Below are positions 1 through 10,236 of a stretch of 64,000 nt of DNA, piece by piece. The stretch covers positions 62,001-126,000 of the forward strand of contig CANMIL010000002.1 of assembly GCA_947497895.1 (NCBI GenBank). Direction: 5' to 3'. The translations under genes and the position numbers were made by a program. Numbering within the stretch: position 1 is the stretch's first letter; the number at the start of each line of letters is the position of its first letter. Source of the stretch: an uncultured Tenacibaculum sp. Lineage in GTDB: Bacteria; Bacteroidota; Bacteroidia; Flavobacteriales; Flavobacteriaceae. The notes under the pieces are model-generated. The model saw only the letters and a list, made by a program, of their open reading frames with translations. It was not told the origin of the DNA and made no database searches.

Positions 1-1590
1 GTCTTGCTTAGCACTTGTGGTTGCACCAGTTAGCTTATATGGTAAATACGTTGTACCGTTTTTTGATACTCTAATATCTAAATCATTAACCAATACTGGT
101 GTAGTTGAATTCACCGTTGTATTTGCCGTTCCCGGTCTATCAGTCCAAGAAATTGACGCCAATAAAGGACTTGTTCCATCCGACTGAACAGTAATGGTAT
201 AAGTTTGACCAGAACTCAATGTTAATTCTTCCATTTTAGATTGATTACCTTTCTTTGTAATCGTTTCCGCTGCTCTTTTGGTATTTAATAATCCCCATCC
301 AAAAACAGCATCAGGACCTGAAACTCCTGCATCATCTGCAGTATGTAAAGCCAAACCTTTTAAGCTTGCCGCCTTCATAAAATCTCCGTTATTCAAGTTT
401 TTATGATGCTGCTGGAGCAATAATAAAGAACCTGCCACATTTGGCCCAGACATTGAAGTTCCACTGATAGAATAATAGTCATCATTCGTATTTCCATCAC
501 TTAAATTTGGAGCTCCTGGATTCATAGCAAAACTTGCGAAATCAAATGATGAATATACATCAGTTCCATTTCCAGTAATATCTGGTTTAATTCTGAAGTC
601 ATCTGTTGGACCTTCACTACTTGACGAATTAATCGCTACAGAAATTAAATTCCCATTGGAATCAACGTTTGCATCCTGAGCATTTGCAACGACTAAATTA
701 TTTTTAGATGTTGCTGCTGAAGTAAGCTTATCGAATCCAAAACCTCCAGTAGGATTGTTATTAGCGTTATTGTCATCACCATCGTTTCCTGCGGATCTAA
801 CCATTAAATAATAAGGCGCATTAAACATTAGTTCATCCCATTGACGAGATTCGGTTATATATCCCCCAAAATAATGTTGAGGAATCCAAACTTGTCCCGT
901 ATTAGGATCTCTAAATGGAATACCATAAGAATGATTCGAAACTAGCATCCCACTTGAAGCCTCAGAAGTTGCCTCCGAAATATCGTTATTCCAATCGGCA
1001 GTTTTGGCTTTCGCATGAGGAGCCATCCCTTTAGCATTCGATTGATAAACCCCAGACCCAATTAATGTTCCAGTAACATGTGCTGCGTGGAATGTATTTG
1101 CATTTCTATTGGTGACACCATCAATAATAGATGCACGGTTATTTCCTCCTGGGCCGTCATAATCCTCATGAGTTAATTGAACTGCACCTCCATCCCAAAC
1201 ATTAATCGTCATTCCTTGTCCTAAAAGATTCAAACCTAAAGATCCTCCTGTATGCAAATGATCTGTTCTTGTTGATTTCGCCGCATCAACGTTGTCTGTG
1301 GCATAATAAATTGGCATTCCTTTATCGACTCTTTGAAGTTCCATAAAACCGCCATCCTTTTTTAAAATCTCAGTTTTCCAACCTTTTTGTTTCGCTAGTA
1401 GTAGTGCTTCTTGTTTTTGATTGGCTTGCTTTGTTCGTAGTGTTTTCTTGAGAGTTTCAAGCTTAGTTAAATCGTAACTACTACGAATCTTTTGAATTTG
1501 TTGTTTGTTTTGTGCTTGCAATTGAGTGAAAAGACTAGCGCCTAAACACGTACCTGCGAACACAAGCATTTTAAAATACCTATGATTCAT
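1..1590 (-). CDS. Subtilisin-like S8 secreted peptidase, C-terminal part outside window
   Basis: This is the first 530 codons of a secreted serine protease; the 3' part lies beyond the left edge. The ATG at 1590 is followed by a signal peptide ending near the LQAQ of residues 24-27. The S8 catalytic signatures are visible: Asp133 in VWDGG, His171 in HAAHVTG, an AGNDG oxyanion segment and the Ser of SGTSMSGPNVAG. The last motif departs from the usual GTSMA(S/A)P. After the protease domain it enters a beta-rich region that runs off the window. It is clearly paralogous to the complete peptidase at 6401-9853, sharing the same N-terminal layout, a GGSLGL motif and DDYRIKPDITGNGT-like blocks. By that analogy the missing part should hold fibronectin-III and GEVED modules and a T9SS sorting domain, which is inference. 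Confidence 0.9.
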   Translation of the reverse strand, partial: MNHRYFKMLVFAGTCLGASLFTQLQAQNKQQIQKIRSSYDLTKLETLKKTLRTKQANQKQEALLLAKQKGWKTEILKKDGGFMELQRVDKGMPIYYATDNVDAAKSTRTDHLHTGGSLGLNLLGQGMTINVWDGGAVQLTHEDYDGPGGNNRASIIDGVTNRNANTFHAAHVTGTLIGSGVYQSNAKGMAPHAKAKTADWNNDISEATSEASSGMLVSNHSYGIPFRDPNTGQVWIPQHYFGGYITESRQWDELMFNAPYYLMVRSAGNDGDDNNANNNPTGGFGFDKLTSAATSKNNLVVANAQDANVDSNGNLISVAINSSSSEGPTDDFRIKPDITGNGTDVYSSFDFASFAMNPGAPNLSDGNTNDDYYSISGTSMSGPNVAGSLLLLQQHHKNLNNGDFMKAASLKGLALHTADDAGVSGPDAVFGWGLLNTKRAAETITKKGNQSKMEELTLSSGQTYTITVQSDGTSPLLASISWTDRPGTANTTVNSTTPVLVNDLDIRVSKNGTTYLPYKLTGATTSAKQD

Positions 1591-1634
1591 TTTTGAAAGG
1601 TTTTTGTTAGATATAGTTGTTTGTTTGCCCCCCG

Positions 1635-1660
1635 ATGTTAAGAAAAAGATATCTTAACAT
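1635..1660. promoter_or_regulatory. Perfect 9-bp inverted repeat upstream of the S8 peptidase
   Basis: ATGTTAAGA (1635-1643) and TCTTAACAT (1652-1660) are perfect complements around an 8-base spacer, 45 to 70 bases upstream of the start at 1590. Read on the plus strand it is followed by six T, so it could be a terminator. However, no plus-strand gene precedes it in view. An operator or 5' leader hairpin for the peptidase is the alternative. Confidence 0.4.
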
Positions 1661-1992
1661 TTTTTGCAAATGGGTTGCAATGTAGTTGATATTCAACTAA
1701 TAATACTCCTAAAAAACAAAATGAAACAAAGAATGTCGTTTTTCTGTTAATCGTCTATCTTAAATGGGCTTCAACGCTTTATCTACTAGGTATTTACATT
1801 AAAAACAACTTATTTAAACGGCTTTAAATCAAGAAAAACAGACCCTTATCAGTTTAAAATTTCTATCAAACTTCAAAAAATCGAATTCATGGGTACAAAA
1901 CGAATTATCGGATCAATTCCTTAGAATATTTATCATTAAAAATTAAAGTTACATGGAGAGTCTTAGTAATTCAATTTCAGATATATTCAGAA

Positions 1993-2023
1993 TATAAAAA
2001 AACCCTGAGCAAAAAGCTCAGGG
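1993..2023 (-). terminator. Rho-independent terminator after the BNR/GEVED protein
   Basis: CCCTGAGC and GCTCAGGG (2003-2010, 2016-2023) form a perfect 8-bp stem with an AAAAA loop. Read on the minus strand the stem is followed by seven T. It lies 38 bases past the stop of the 2061-6320 gene. Confidence 0.9.
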
Positions 2024-2060
2024 CGTGCATTAGTTAAAAGAAGAAGGGTTTAATGATAAT

Positions 2061-5000
2061 TTATCTCTTAACTAACTTAGCAGTTGTTGATTTTTGTCCA
2101 TCGGTCGCCTCTAACACATAAATTCCACTTTGTAATTCCGCAATATTTATGGTGTTATTGATTGTATTTCCTTCTTGAACTACTTGACCAATAGCGTTGG
2201 TTATTTTATAGTCTACTTTGTCATTGTTTCCAAATCTTACAATAACATTATTAATAGCTGGGTTTGGATAAACAGTTAAACTTGTTAATCCATCTTTATC
2301 CAACGGCTCAGCATATTCATCATTTGAAGCCACCGCTACCGCTGAAGTTGAATTCGTAATATTTACCGTGTAGTCCTCCACTTCTCCATCAGCAAAAGTT
2401 TCACAAGCAGTTGAAGCTGCATTATATTTCATAGAAACTCTCATTCTTGTTTGACCTAAGTTTGCCGAAGAAGGAATTGAAATATTCGCAGATCTGTTTG
2501 TTGCAGTTCTTGAAGAACCTAACGATGTTTGCTCATTGCTTTCAAAAGTTCCATTTTGGTTGTAATCAATCCAAACTGTGAAGTATTCTGTATATGCAGA
2601 ACCACTAAATCCAGCGCTCACTAAAATCTGATTGGTTGTTCCTCTGGTAACCGTAGCCACTTTGTTTGTGAAATCACCATATCCACCATTCGCTGCCGTT
2701 GTATTCGTCATTCCTCCAAACGAAACATAATCGATCCATTCGTAACTTACTCTATTACCTTTAGACGCACAGTAAGAAACTACATTTCCTAAGGTAGTTA
2801 CATTAACTACATTACTTGAATTAGATTCGTTTCCAGCTGCATCATTTGCTTTTACAGAAAAAGTATAAGCCGTATTTGCTGTTAATCCTGTTACATTGTA
2901 AGACGTTGAAACTGTTGTTCCTATTTTCGTTGTTCCTTGGTATACATCATACCCAGTTACACCTACATTATCCGTTGACGCTGTCCATACTAAACTTAAT
3001 GTTGTTTGAGCAACATTAGAAGTAGCTAAACTACTAGGAGCGGTTGGAGCTTCAGTATCCGCAACGGCTTCTGTTATATTCACTGTGTAATCTTCTGTTT
3101 CACCATAGTCATAAGAACCACAAGAAGAAGGAATTGTATTGTATCTTAAAATAACACGCATTCTAGTTTCACCGTTTAAAGCTGTGTTTGGAACTGTGAA
3201 AGATCCGCTTACTGGTGTTGTTTTTGATGCTGACTTCGTCCAAACAGTTTCTCCTGCGTCAGCAAAATCACCATCTTGGTTGTAGTCAATAAATACTCCA
3301 TAACCTTCGTTATACACTGTTCCTACCCAGTTTGGAGTAATGGTAATTGTATTCGATTGACCTTTCTCTAAATTCGTTGAAATAGATGTATGATCGGTAT
3401 ATCCACTAGATGCAGCAGACGTATTATCGATACTTCCTAACTGAACTCTTTGAATATATTCATCAGAAACACTGTTTCCTTTAGAATCGCAATAAGTAAT
3501 TGTTACTCCAGGTGTAGTTACGTTTACCACACTACTTGCAGCAGACTCGTTTCCAGCTGCATCTTTTGCCTTCACTGTAAAGGTATAATTCGTATTAGCA
3601 GTTAATCCTGTTACATTAAACGAAGTGGTTGTAGAAGTTCCTATTTTAGTCGTTCCTTGGTAAATATCATATCCAGTTACAGCAATATTATCTGTTGAAG
3701 CTGTCCAAGTTAATGTTAACCCAGTAGCCGTTACAGAGTTCGCAACAACATTTGTTGGTACCGTTGGAGCCTGTGTATCTGGAGTAGCATTAGACGCTGT
3801 AAATTCACCTGTAAATACTCCTCTACCGTAAGTAGAAGCAATAATTTTATTATTTGTATGATCTCCACTTACATTCCAATAATCGAAAGACGTTACGCTA
3901 ACATCACTCATTCCATTATATGCTTGAGACCATGTTGGATTTGCATCGTTGAAGTTTGAAGTAGACCAAACCCCTAATTGAGTTGCGATAATAGCTTCAT
4001 TTCTAGACAATGGGTTTTGTAAGAAATCTCTCACTGGAATATTTGGTAAATCTCCTTCTTTATTCACCCAGTTTGCACCACCATCTGCAGTTGCCCAAAC
4101 ACTAGTTACACCATAATTGTGAATTGTTACGAAAATATCGTTAGCCGTTGCACCAAATCTCACAGAAGAAACTGATCCTATAAACGGAGTATTGATATTC
4201 GTCCAAGTAGCACTTGAATTAGTAACATTTGTTAATCGCAATAATTTACCGTTGGCTAAACCAACATACCAAGTATTATTAGCAAAAGGAGATGCTCTAA
4301 AAGCCGTTGGACTTGCATCTAATAATGCATTTGTAATATTTCCTTTAGAATTAGCTGCAACGTTAATACTCTTGATAGACTTTGCTGTATCTGTTGAAGC
4401 ATTCGTTAATAAACGGTTTGCTGAATCGTCATATCCCATTGGGTTTACGAAATCTCCAGTACCTTGCTCGTTTAATAAAGTAGTTGCTCCACCTTGCTGT
4501 CTTCCTAAACCATTCCATGGTAAGTTAAAACGATAAATTACATTTCTTACATACGTAGCAATCATGTAATCACCATCCTTATCAACGAATGTATAGAACC
4601 CATCTCCATCACTTAAGAAAGTAGTACTGTTAATTCCTGGAGTTGGATTTCTGAACGCTTGTGTACCGTTATCTTGTGCACCAGCTGTAAATATTCCACC
4701 TGTATCTCCAGCTCCATCAGGTCCGATACCTGCTTTTACGAACTGTGTTACATTATATCCTCTGTTTCTTACACTAATTGTTCCTCCTGCATTTCCTGAG
4801 TAATAAATACCTCCATCATTTCCGAATAACATTCTTGACGAGTTGTTATTTCCAAAAGCAATAGAGTGTTGATCTGCATGAACATTTTGGAATCCAAAAC
4901 CTCCATACCAATGTGATAATTGAGACCATGAAGTTCCTCCATTAGTACTTTTAAACAAGTCGATTCCTCCAACATAAACTACATTATCATTAGTTGGATC

Positions 5001-6320
5001 TGCCTCAATTACTAAATCATAAAATGCCTGACCTCTACAAAAGTCGTTTGCAGCAATTCCTGTATCAGCATCATTTGGTAATGATGTTGTAGTAACACTA
5101 GCAAACGCATTTGTAGTTTTATAAATATGTACAGGTGCTGTGTTTGCTGTTCCTTGTGTTAATGCATATATTTTGTTTGCATTTGTAGCCGATGGCTCCA
5201 ATTCAACTCTATTTGAGCTTGTTAATGGTGAAGCAGCAGCTTCTGCCCATGTACCACCATTTGTTGAACTAAATACTCTACCTCCACTATTTGAATCTAG
5301 AACTGATGAGATCGTTCCCATCCAAAGTCTGTTGTCAGCGCCAACTTCTAAGTCATTAGGAATATAGAAATAGTCGTTTCCACTGAATGTATATTTCATA
5401 TTAGCCGATTCTATTCTTCCCCAAGTGGTTCCTCCATCGGTTGATCTATATAAACCTGCTGATTGTAATCCTAACCAGTTTCTAGGACTTGATGCATCTC
5501 CATAAACATGAGCTCCAACCGCCACGTATAATTCAGTAGAAGTTCCGTTATCCCATGCTAATACGTCATTTACATAGTGAATACCAGATAAAAACACGTT
5601 GCTCGCATTGTGATTGATGTCACCTCCACCAGCGGCTGGTATATTTACAGCAGTCCATGTAGTTCCTCCATCATTAGTTACGTAAACTCCGTTTCCAACA
5701 ACGTCACCAGCAGTATATTGCTCACCAGTCCCAACATACCATCTGTTTGAGTTTCTTGGATCAACAGTGATTGATGTTACAGATAAATTTCCTGGAACAT
5801 TCTGAACTCTTGACCATTGAGAAGCTGAACTTGTAATATTTGTGTTCTTCCATAAACCACCACTTACACCTCCCGCATAAACGGTATTATTAGAAGCATC
5901 ATTTGGGTCAAATAAAATAACTCTTGTTCTTCCCCCTACATTATTTGGACCTCTTTCCACCCAAGAATTCCCATCTTCTCCTGGTGTACTTCTTTGGTTT
6001 TGTCTTGAAATTCTTTCTTGTAGTAATTGTTCTCTTAATCCTGCTAAGCTACCATCTTCCATTTTTCCAGTCGCTGGATTCATGGTTAATAACTGCATTT
6101 GATCAAAATACCTGTTAGGCGGTAATCCCTTTAATTTTCTTTCTTTCTTCCCCCATTTTAACGTTTCATTCAACGGACTCTTTTTCATAAAAGTGCTATG
6201 CACTTGGCGTTTTTTTGCTATTTCTTCAGTAGCATTTTGTTCTTTTAAATACTTAGAACCAATAATTGAAACAGCCGCCAAAGACAGCCCTCCAATTAAT
6301 ACTCTAAACTTAATATTCAT
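2061..6320 (-). CDS. Secreted BNR/sortilin-type beta-propeller protein with fn3, GEVED and T9SS domains
   Basis: This 1419-residue exported protein has a hydrophobic N-terminus (about 5-25). A beta-propeller region covers about 120-845 with many Asp-box-like repeats such as STDGGTTW and STNGGTSW, as in VPS10/sortilin and sialidase-like proteins. Then follow fn3 (about 855-945), GEVED (about 950-1090, ending in [10 protein letters not shown]), a second fn3, a second GEVED (ending in [10 protein letters not shown]) and a C-terminal domain from about 1345 with the YPNPAINNVIVRF signature of T9SS type A sorting. Such propellers bind or process extracellular polymers, but no enzymatic residues can be assigned here, so the substrate is unknown. 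It sits between two S8 peptidase paralogs on the same strand and shares its modules with them. The start is the ATG at 6320. Confidence 0.88.
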   Translation of the reverse strand: MNIKFRVLIGGLSLAAVSIIGSKYLKEQNATEEIAKKRQVHSTFMKKSPLNETLKWGKKERKLKGLPPNRYFDQMQLLTMNPATGKMEDGSLAGLREQLLQERISRQNQRSTPGEDGNSWVERGPNNVGGRTRVILFDPNDASNNTVYAGGVSGGLWKNTNITSSASQWSRVQNVPGNLSVTSITVDPRNSNRWYVGTGEQYTAGDVVGNGVYVTNDGGTTWTAVNIPAAGGGDINHNASNVFLSGIHYVNDVLAWDNGTSTELYVAVGAHVYGDASSPRNWLGLQSAGLYRSTDGGTTWGRIESANMKYTFSGNDYFYIPNDLEVGADNRLWMGTISSVLDSNSGGRVFSSTNGGTWAEAAASPLTSSNRVELEPSATNANKIYALTQGTANTAPVHIYKTTNAFASVTTTSLPNDADTGIAANDFCRGQAFYDLVIEADPTNDNVVYVGGIDLFKSTNGGTSWSQLSHWYGGFGFQNVHADQHSIAFGNNNSSRMLFGNDGGIYYSGNAGGTISVRNRGYNVTQFVKAGIGPDGAGDTGGIFTAGAQDNGTQAFRNPTPGINSTTFLSDGDGFYTFVDKDGDYMIATYVRNVIYRFNLPWNGLGRQQGGATTLLNEQGTGDFVNPMGYDDSANRLLTNASTDTAKSIKSINVAANSKGNITNALLDASPTAFRASPFANNTWYVGLANGKLLRLTNVTNSSATWTNINTPFIGSVSSVRFGATANDIFVTIHNYGVTSVWATADGGANWVNKEGDLPNIPVRDFLQNPLSRNEAIIATQLGVWSTSNFNDANPTWSQAYNGMSDVSVTSFDYWNVSGDHTNNKIIASTYGRGVFTGEFTASNATPDTQAPTVPTNVVANSVTATGLTLTWTASTDNIAVTGYDIYQGTTKIGTSTTTSFNVTGLTANTNYTFTVKAKDAAGNESAASSVVNVTTPGVTITYCDSKGNSVSDEYIQRVQLGSIDNTSAASSGYTDHTSISTNLEKGQSNTITITPNWVGTVYNEGYGVFIDYNQDGDFADAGETVWTKSASKTTPVSGSFTVPNTALNGETRMRVILRYNTIPSSCGSYDYGETEDYTVNITEAVADTEAPTAPSSLATSNVAQTTLSLVWTASTDNVGVTGYDVYQGTTKIGTTVSTSYNVTGLTANTAYTFSVKANDAAGNESNSSNVVNVTTLGNVVSYCASKGNRVSYEWIDYVSFGGMTNTTAANGGYGDFTNKVATVTRGTTNQILVSAGFSGSAYTEYFTVWIDYNQNGTFESNEQTSLGSSRTATNRSANISIPSSANLGQTRMRVSMKYNAASTACETFADGEVEDYTVNITNSTSAVAVASNDEYAEPLDKDGLTSLTVYPNPAINNVIVRFGNNDKVDYKITNAIGQVVQEGNTINNTINIAELQSGIYVLEATDGQKSTTAKLVKR

Positions 6321-6349
6321 ATTAATAAGGGTGTTAGGGTAAAAGCAGC

Positions 6350-6368
6350 GAGAGACAAAAAGTCTCTC
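6350..6368 (-). terminator. Hairpin between S8 peptidase and BNR protein
   Basis: GAGAGAC (6350-6356) and GTCTCTC (6362-6368) form a perfect 7-bp stem with a five-base loop, 33 bases past the stop of the 6401-9853 gene and 30 bases before the next start. Only a TTTT tract follows on the minus strand. It may be a weak or leaky terminator, allowing read-through into the BNR gene, which has no clear promoter of its own. Confidence 0.6.
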
Positions 6369-6400
6369 ACCGCCTTAGTGTTAATAATAAATGTGTTCTT

Positions 6401-9400
6401 CTAATTCTTTATTAGCTTGGTAGATATTTGTTTTTGACCATCATTAACCTCAAGTAAATAAATCCCTGAGTTTAATTGTGATACGTCAATGTTAGATGTA
6501 AATACTCCAGATTTAACTGTTGCCCCGATAGTATTTACGATTCTATATGTTGTCCCATCTGTTCTGAATCCTGCCTTAACGTGTACGAAATTTGTAGCTG
6601 GATTTGGGTAGGTTATTAAATCTGAAATTAGTTCGTTTCCTAATTTTTCAGTATTTGTTTCTGAAAATGTCACATAGTTTGCCGCATTCGCAGAAATATT
6701 TACGGTATAATCTTCAACTTCTCCATAAGAGAACGTTTCACAAGCTGTTTGAGAAGCATTCCACTTCATAGAAACACGCATTCTAGTTTGCCCTAAAACT
6801 GCAGAAGAAGGAATTGTTACGTTTTCACTTAAGTTTCCAGAACTTGCTGAAACTCCTGTAGCCACACGCTCATTGCTCGAGAATGTACCATCGCGATTAT
6901 AATCAATCCAAACCGCCCAGTGTTCTGTATAAGAAGTACTTCTAAATCCAACACTAAATACTAATTGGTAGGTACCTCCTCTACCAACGTTTGCTACTTT
7001 ATCAGTATAATCTCTGTATCCTCCATCATTACCTGAAGTGTTAGTCATTCCTCCAAAAGCAACATAATCAATCCACTCGTAGCTTGAGTTGTTTCCTTTT
7101 GAAGCACAATAATTAACTGGTACTGCTTGAGTTGTAACGCTTACAACATTACTTGAAGCAGATTCGTTTCCTGCTGCATCCTTTGCTTTCACAGAGAACA
7201 TATATGTAGTACTTGCCGTTAAACCAGTTACATTGTATGTAGTTCCAGTAACAGTTGCGATTTTCGTTGCTCCTTGGTAAACATCATACCCAGTTACCCC
7301 AACATTATCCGTTGAAGCTGTCCAGCTTAATGATGTTGTTGTTTGCGTTGTATTTGAAGCCGTTAAGCTTGTTGGCGTACTTGGTGCTTCCGTATCTGAA
7401 CCTCCACCAGAAGTTGCTACAGATAAATCGTCAACAGCGATGTCACTTGACCAACCGTTACCGGTTTTACCAACAATTCTTAATTTTACAATACCTCCTG
7501 CATAAGCTGCAAGATCTACTGAATCAGAATTCCATTGATTTCCTTTACTACCCGAAGCAGTCCAAAGATTAGCCCAAGTAGTTCCATCCGAAGAACCTTG
7601 TACTGTTAAAGTTCCTATATTATTACCATACATATGGTTTTTAAAGCTAAATGAAGCCGACGTAGCTGATGATAAATCAAAACATGGACTTTCTAAGATT
7701 GCTGTAGCATTGTTACCAATTTGTCCAGCACTTCCGTTTGTAGAAGCTTCTAAGAATAAATAGAAAGATCCTTCACTTGCAGAACTAGGTCCAGTTCCTG
7801 AAGAAGGAGTACTTCCACTTCTTCTTACCCAGTTTCCATCGTCACCAGTTACTTGAGTCCATCCATCTCCTGACTCAAAACCTTGTCCATATGGGAACGT
7901 ACTTACTGTTGAAGAACAGCTAATTGGTGGTACATCTGGAGTTGTAAAGTTCACTGATGCACTATATGCTGAATTTCCAGAAGAACATTTACTACGAACC
8001 TGAACTTCATAAGAGGTTAAAGGAGATAATCCAGTTAAGGACGTAGATGTTCCAGAAACTGCATTTGTTGTCCAAGTACTTGTACCCACTTGGCGATATT
8101 TTACATCATAAGATGCTCCTGTAACTGCAGACCAAGAAACCGTTGCACTAGAAGAAGCTACATCTGATGTGCTAACTCCTGTTGGAACAGTTGCATCACA
8201 TACAGAAGTTCCCGTAGCACCTGTTACGATTAATGTAAAATCTTGACTTCCTCCTGTTAAACTTCCTTTATGAGTAACTGTAATTGTATAAGTTCCTGAA
8301 GCATTTGCTACATCAACTCTTTCAAAAGGGTCAACGTTGTTGTCTTGCTTAGCATTTGTTGTTGGTCCTGTTAATTTATAAGGTAAATAATTTGTTCCTG
8401 ATTTTGAAACTCGAATATCCAAATCGTTTACTAAAACAGGTGTTGTTACGTTTGCTGTTCCAGTATTCGCTGTACCTGGTCTGTCCGTCCAAGAAATTGA
8501 AGCCAACAAAGGGCTTGTTCCATCAGAATCAACAGTAATTGTATACGATTGCCCAGAGTTTAAAGTAAGCTCTTGAACTCTTGATTGTGTTCCTTTTTGC
8601 GTAATTGCTTCCGCTGCCTTTTTCACATTCAATAATCCCCATCCATAAACTGCATCAGGTCCAGAAGCACCAGCATCATCAGCTGTGTGTAGTGCTAAAC
8701 CTTTTAAGGTTGCAGCTCTCATAAAAGTTCCTTGAGTATTATTATAATGTTCTTGTAATAATAATAATGAACCTGTAACGTTTGGAGATGCCATTGACGT
8801 TCCTGTTAGGTTGTTATAAGATGCATCACCATTGTGATACGTAGAATATAACTGAGTTCCATTACCAGTAATATCTGGTTTAATACGATAATCATCTGTT
8901 GGCCCTTCACTACTTGAGCTATTTATAGTCACAGAAATTAGGTTACCATTTGCATCAATGTTAGCGTCATTTGCATTCGCTACAACTAAGTTATTTTTAG
9001 TTGTTGAATGCCCCGATAATTTATCATAAGAAGAATTCCCATTTAAAGGATTTCCATTAGAAGAGTTATCATTTCCATCATTACCCGCAGCAACTACCAT
9101 TAGGTATTGTGGAGCATTAAACATGATTTGATCCCAATCACGTGATACTCCAATATAAGCACCAAAGTAATAATCAGGGATTTGACTCGCTCTATAACCA
9201 TAAGAGTGATTCGAAATCAACATTCCATTAGCTGCAGCAGTTGTAGCTTCCGAAGTGTCACTGTTCCAGTCGTAACCAACTGCTTTTGCATGAGGTGCCA
9301 TACCTTTTGCAGAAGCTGTTACTCCGGATGCAATAATTGTTCCTGTTACGTGAGCCGCGTGGAAATTCTGTGAAGAACTACCATCTCCCACGGTAAAACG

Positions 9401-9853
9401 ATTTGTTCCTCCAGCTCCATCATATTCTCTATGCGTAGCTCGAGCAATTCCACCATCCCAAACATGAGCGGTTAAGTTTTGTCCATTTAAGCTCAATCCA
9501 AGAGAACCTCCTGAATTTAGGTGATCCGCCCTAGTAGATTTAGCAGCCGCAGCATTAAAAGTTGTGTAATAAATAGGTTTACCATCAACAACTTTTTGCA
9601 GCTCAACAAGACTACCATCTTTAGTTGTAAACTTTGTTTGCCAACCGTTTTGTTGAGCCAGTAATAAAGCTTTTTGTTTTTCTTCTGAAGCCTTTTGTTG
9701 AAGAGATTGCCTCAGGTTTTCGAGTTTTGTTAAGTTGTATCCTTTTCGGATTTGATCAACTTCACTTTTAGTTTGCGCTTGCACTTGTGAATTGAGGCTA
9801 AAGCCAATGAACACGCCAGCAACCACAAGACTTTTAAAGTACTTGTGTTTCAT
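6401..9853 (-). CDS. Secreted S8 peptidase with fn3, MAM-like, GEVED and T9SS sorting domains
   Basis: This is a 1150-residue exported subtilisin-like protease. The signal peptide ends near QVQAQ (residues 23-27) and a short propeptide-like segment follows. The S8 triad is readable: Asp133 (VWDGG), His168 (HAAHVTGT) and Ser353 (GTSMASP), with oxyanion Asn258 (AAGNDG). After the protease and a beta-domain come fn3 (about 555-640), a MAM/jelly-roll-like domain (about 645-815, ending IAVDDLSVA), fn3 (about 820-910), GEVED (about 915-1050) and a T9SS C-terminal domain (YPNPATNFVHVK). The chain should be exported through the outer membrane by T9SS and anchored or released, probably for protein degradation outside the cell. 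It is a paralog of the partial peptidase at the window start. A TATATTTG element lies 95 bases upstream. Confidence 0.93.
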   Translation of the reverse strand: MKHKYFKSLVVAGVFIGFSLNSQVQAQTKSEVDQIRKGYNLTKLENLRQSLQQKASEEKQKALLLAQQNGWQTKFTTKDGSLVELQKVVDGKPIYYTTFNAAAAKSTRADHLNSGGSLGLSLNGQNLTAHVWDGGIARATHREYDGAGGTNRFTVGDGSSSQNFHAAHVTGTIIASGVTASAKGMAPHAKAVGYDWNSDTSEATTAAANGMLISNHSYGYRASQIPDYYFGAYIGVSRDWDQIMFNAPQYLMVVAAGNDGNDNSSNGNPLNGNSSYDKLSGHSTTKNNLVVANANDANIDANGNLISVTINSSSSEGPTDDYRIKPDITGNGTQLYSTYHNGDASYNNLTGTSMASPNVTGSLLLLQEHYNNTQGTFMRAATLKGLALHTADDAGASGPDAVYGWGLLNVKKAAEAITQKGTQSRVQELTLNSGQSYTITVDSDGTSPLLASISWTDRPGTANTGTANVTTPVLVNDLDIRVSKSGTNYLPYKLTGPTTNAKQDNNVDPFERVDVANASGTYTITVTHKGSLTGGSQDFTLIVTGATGTSVCDATVPTGVSTSDVASSSATVSWSAVTGASYDVKYRQVGTSTWTTNAVSGTSTSLTGLSPLTSYEVQVRSKCSSGNSAYSASVNFTTPDVPPISCSSTVSTFPYGQGFESGDGWTQVTGDDGNWVRRSGSTPSSGTGPSSASEGSFYLFLEASTNGSAGQIGNNATAILESPCFDLSSATSASFSFKNHMYGNNIGTLTVQGSSDGTTWANLWTASGSKGNQWNSDSVDLAAYAGGIVKLRIVGKTGNGWSSDIAVDDLSVATSGGGSDTEAPSTPTSLTASNTTQTTTSLSWTASTDNVGVTGYDVYQGATKIATVTGTTYNVTGLTASTTYMFSVKAKDAAGNESASSNVVSVTTQAVPVNYCASKGNNSSYEWIDYVAFGGMTNTSGNDGGYRDYTDKVANVGRGGTYQLVFSVGFRSTSYTEHWAVWIDYNRDGTFSSNERVATGVSASSGNLSENVTIPSSAVLGQTRMRVSMKWNASQTACETFSYGEVEDYTVNISANAANYVTFSETNTEKLGNELISDLITYPNPATNFVHVKAGFRTDGTTYRIVNTIGATVKSGVFTSNIDVSQLNSGIYLLEVNDGQKQISTKLIKN

Positions 9854-9947
9854 TGTAAGAAGGGTTTTAATTTAGTTTAGTTTGATTATTTATTATTTAA
9901 ACATCAATAAAAGTTGATAATTCATAATATTTTCACCAAAACACTGC

Positions 9948-9955
9948 CAAATATA
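9948..9955 (-). promoter_or_regulatory. Bacteroidetes -7 element for S8 peptidase
   Basis: TATATTTG on the minus strand matches TAnnTTTG exactly. It would start transcription near 9944 and give a 5' leader of about 90 bases. The surrounding TATA repeat lowers certainty. Confidence 0.5.
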
Positions 9956-10183
9956 TATATATTTTTTAACAAAAAAATAACTATTTACGAAAACACGATA
10001 ACGATTTCGAACGAAAAAACACCTTAACCCTAGTAATTATGTAGATTTTACAACGATTGACACATGTTTTTATCAAGTTTATAATTCAATATAATTTGCG
10101 TTTTTTGCAAAAAATAGACGTTTTTTGGGGCGTTATTACGCCTTATTTCGGGCGCTTTTCGCCAAATCCATTTGCATAAAATG

Positions 10184-10208
10184 AAAAAAGCCCGAGAAAA
10201 TCTCGAGC
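10184..10208 (-). terminator. Terminator after M43 metallopeptidase (894 aa)
   Basis: GCCCGAGA (10190-10197) pairs with TCTCGAGC (10201-10208), 8 bp with one wobble in the minus-strand RNA and a 3-base loop. Six T follow on the minus strand. It lies 29 bases past the stop of the gene. Confidence 0.88.
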
Positions 10209-10236
10209 TTTTTAGTATAAATATCGGTTTACAAAC

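Larger units (their letters stand above)
1591..2060. other. Intergenic region between S8 peptidase start and BNR-protein terminator
   Basis: No open reading frame of note is present. On the minus strand it carries the 5' region of the partial S8 peptidase, including a perfect 9-bp dyad at 1635-1660. At its right end lies the terminator of the next gene at 1993-2023. No exact TAnnTTTG element was found upstream of 1590. The middle part, 1700-1980, shows nothing recognisable. Confidence 0.6.
9854..10236. other. Intergenic region between metallopeptidase and S8 peptidase
   Basis: This holds the promoter region of the S8 peptidase (TATATTTG at 9948-9955, minus strand) and the terminator of the upstream metallopeptidase at 10184-10208. 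A small GC-richer patch near 10120-10162 has short hairpin potential (GGCGT/ACGCC) and two copies of CGTTTTTTG. No gene is seen. Confidence 0.6.

Noticed and set aside
4192..5367. Open plus-strand frames inside the propeller gene (such as 114 and 75 codons).
   Set aside because: They lie opposite a well-supported 1419-codon gene with clear domains; antisense shadows of repeated coding sequence.
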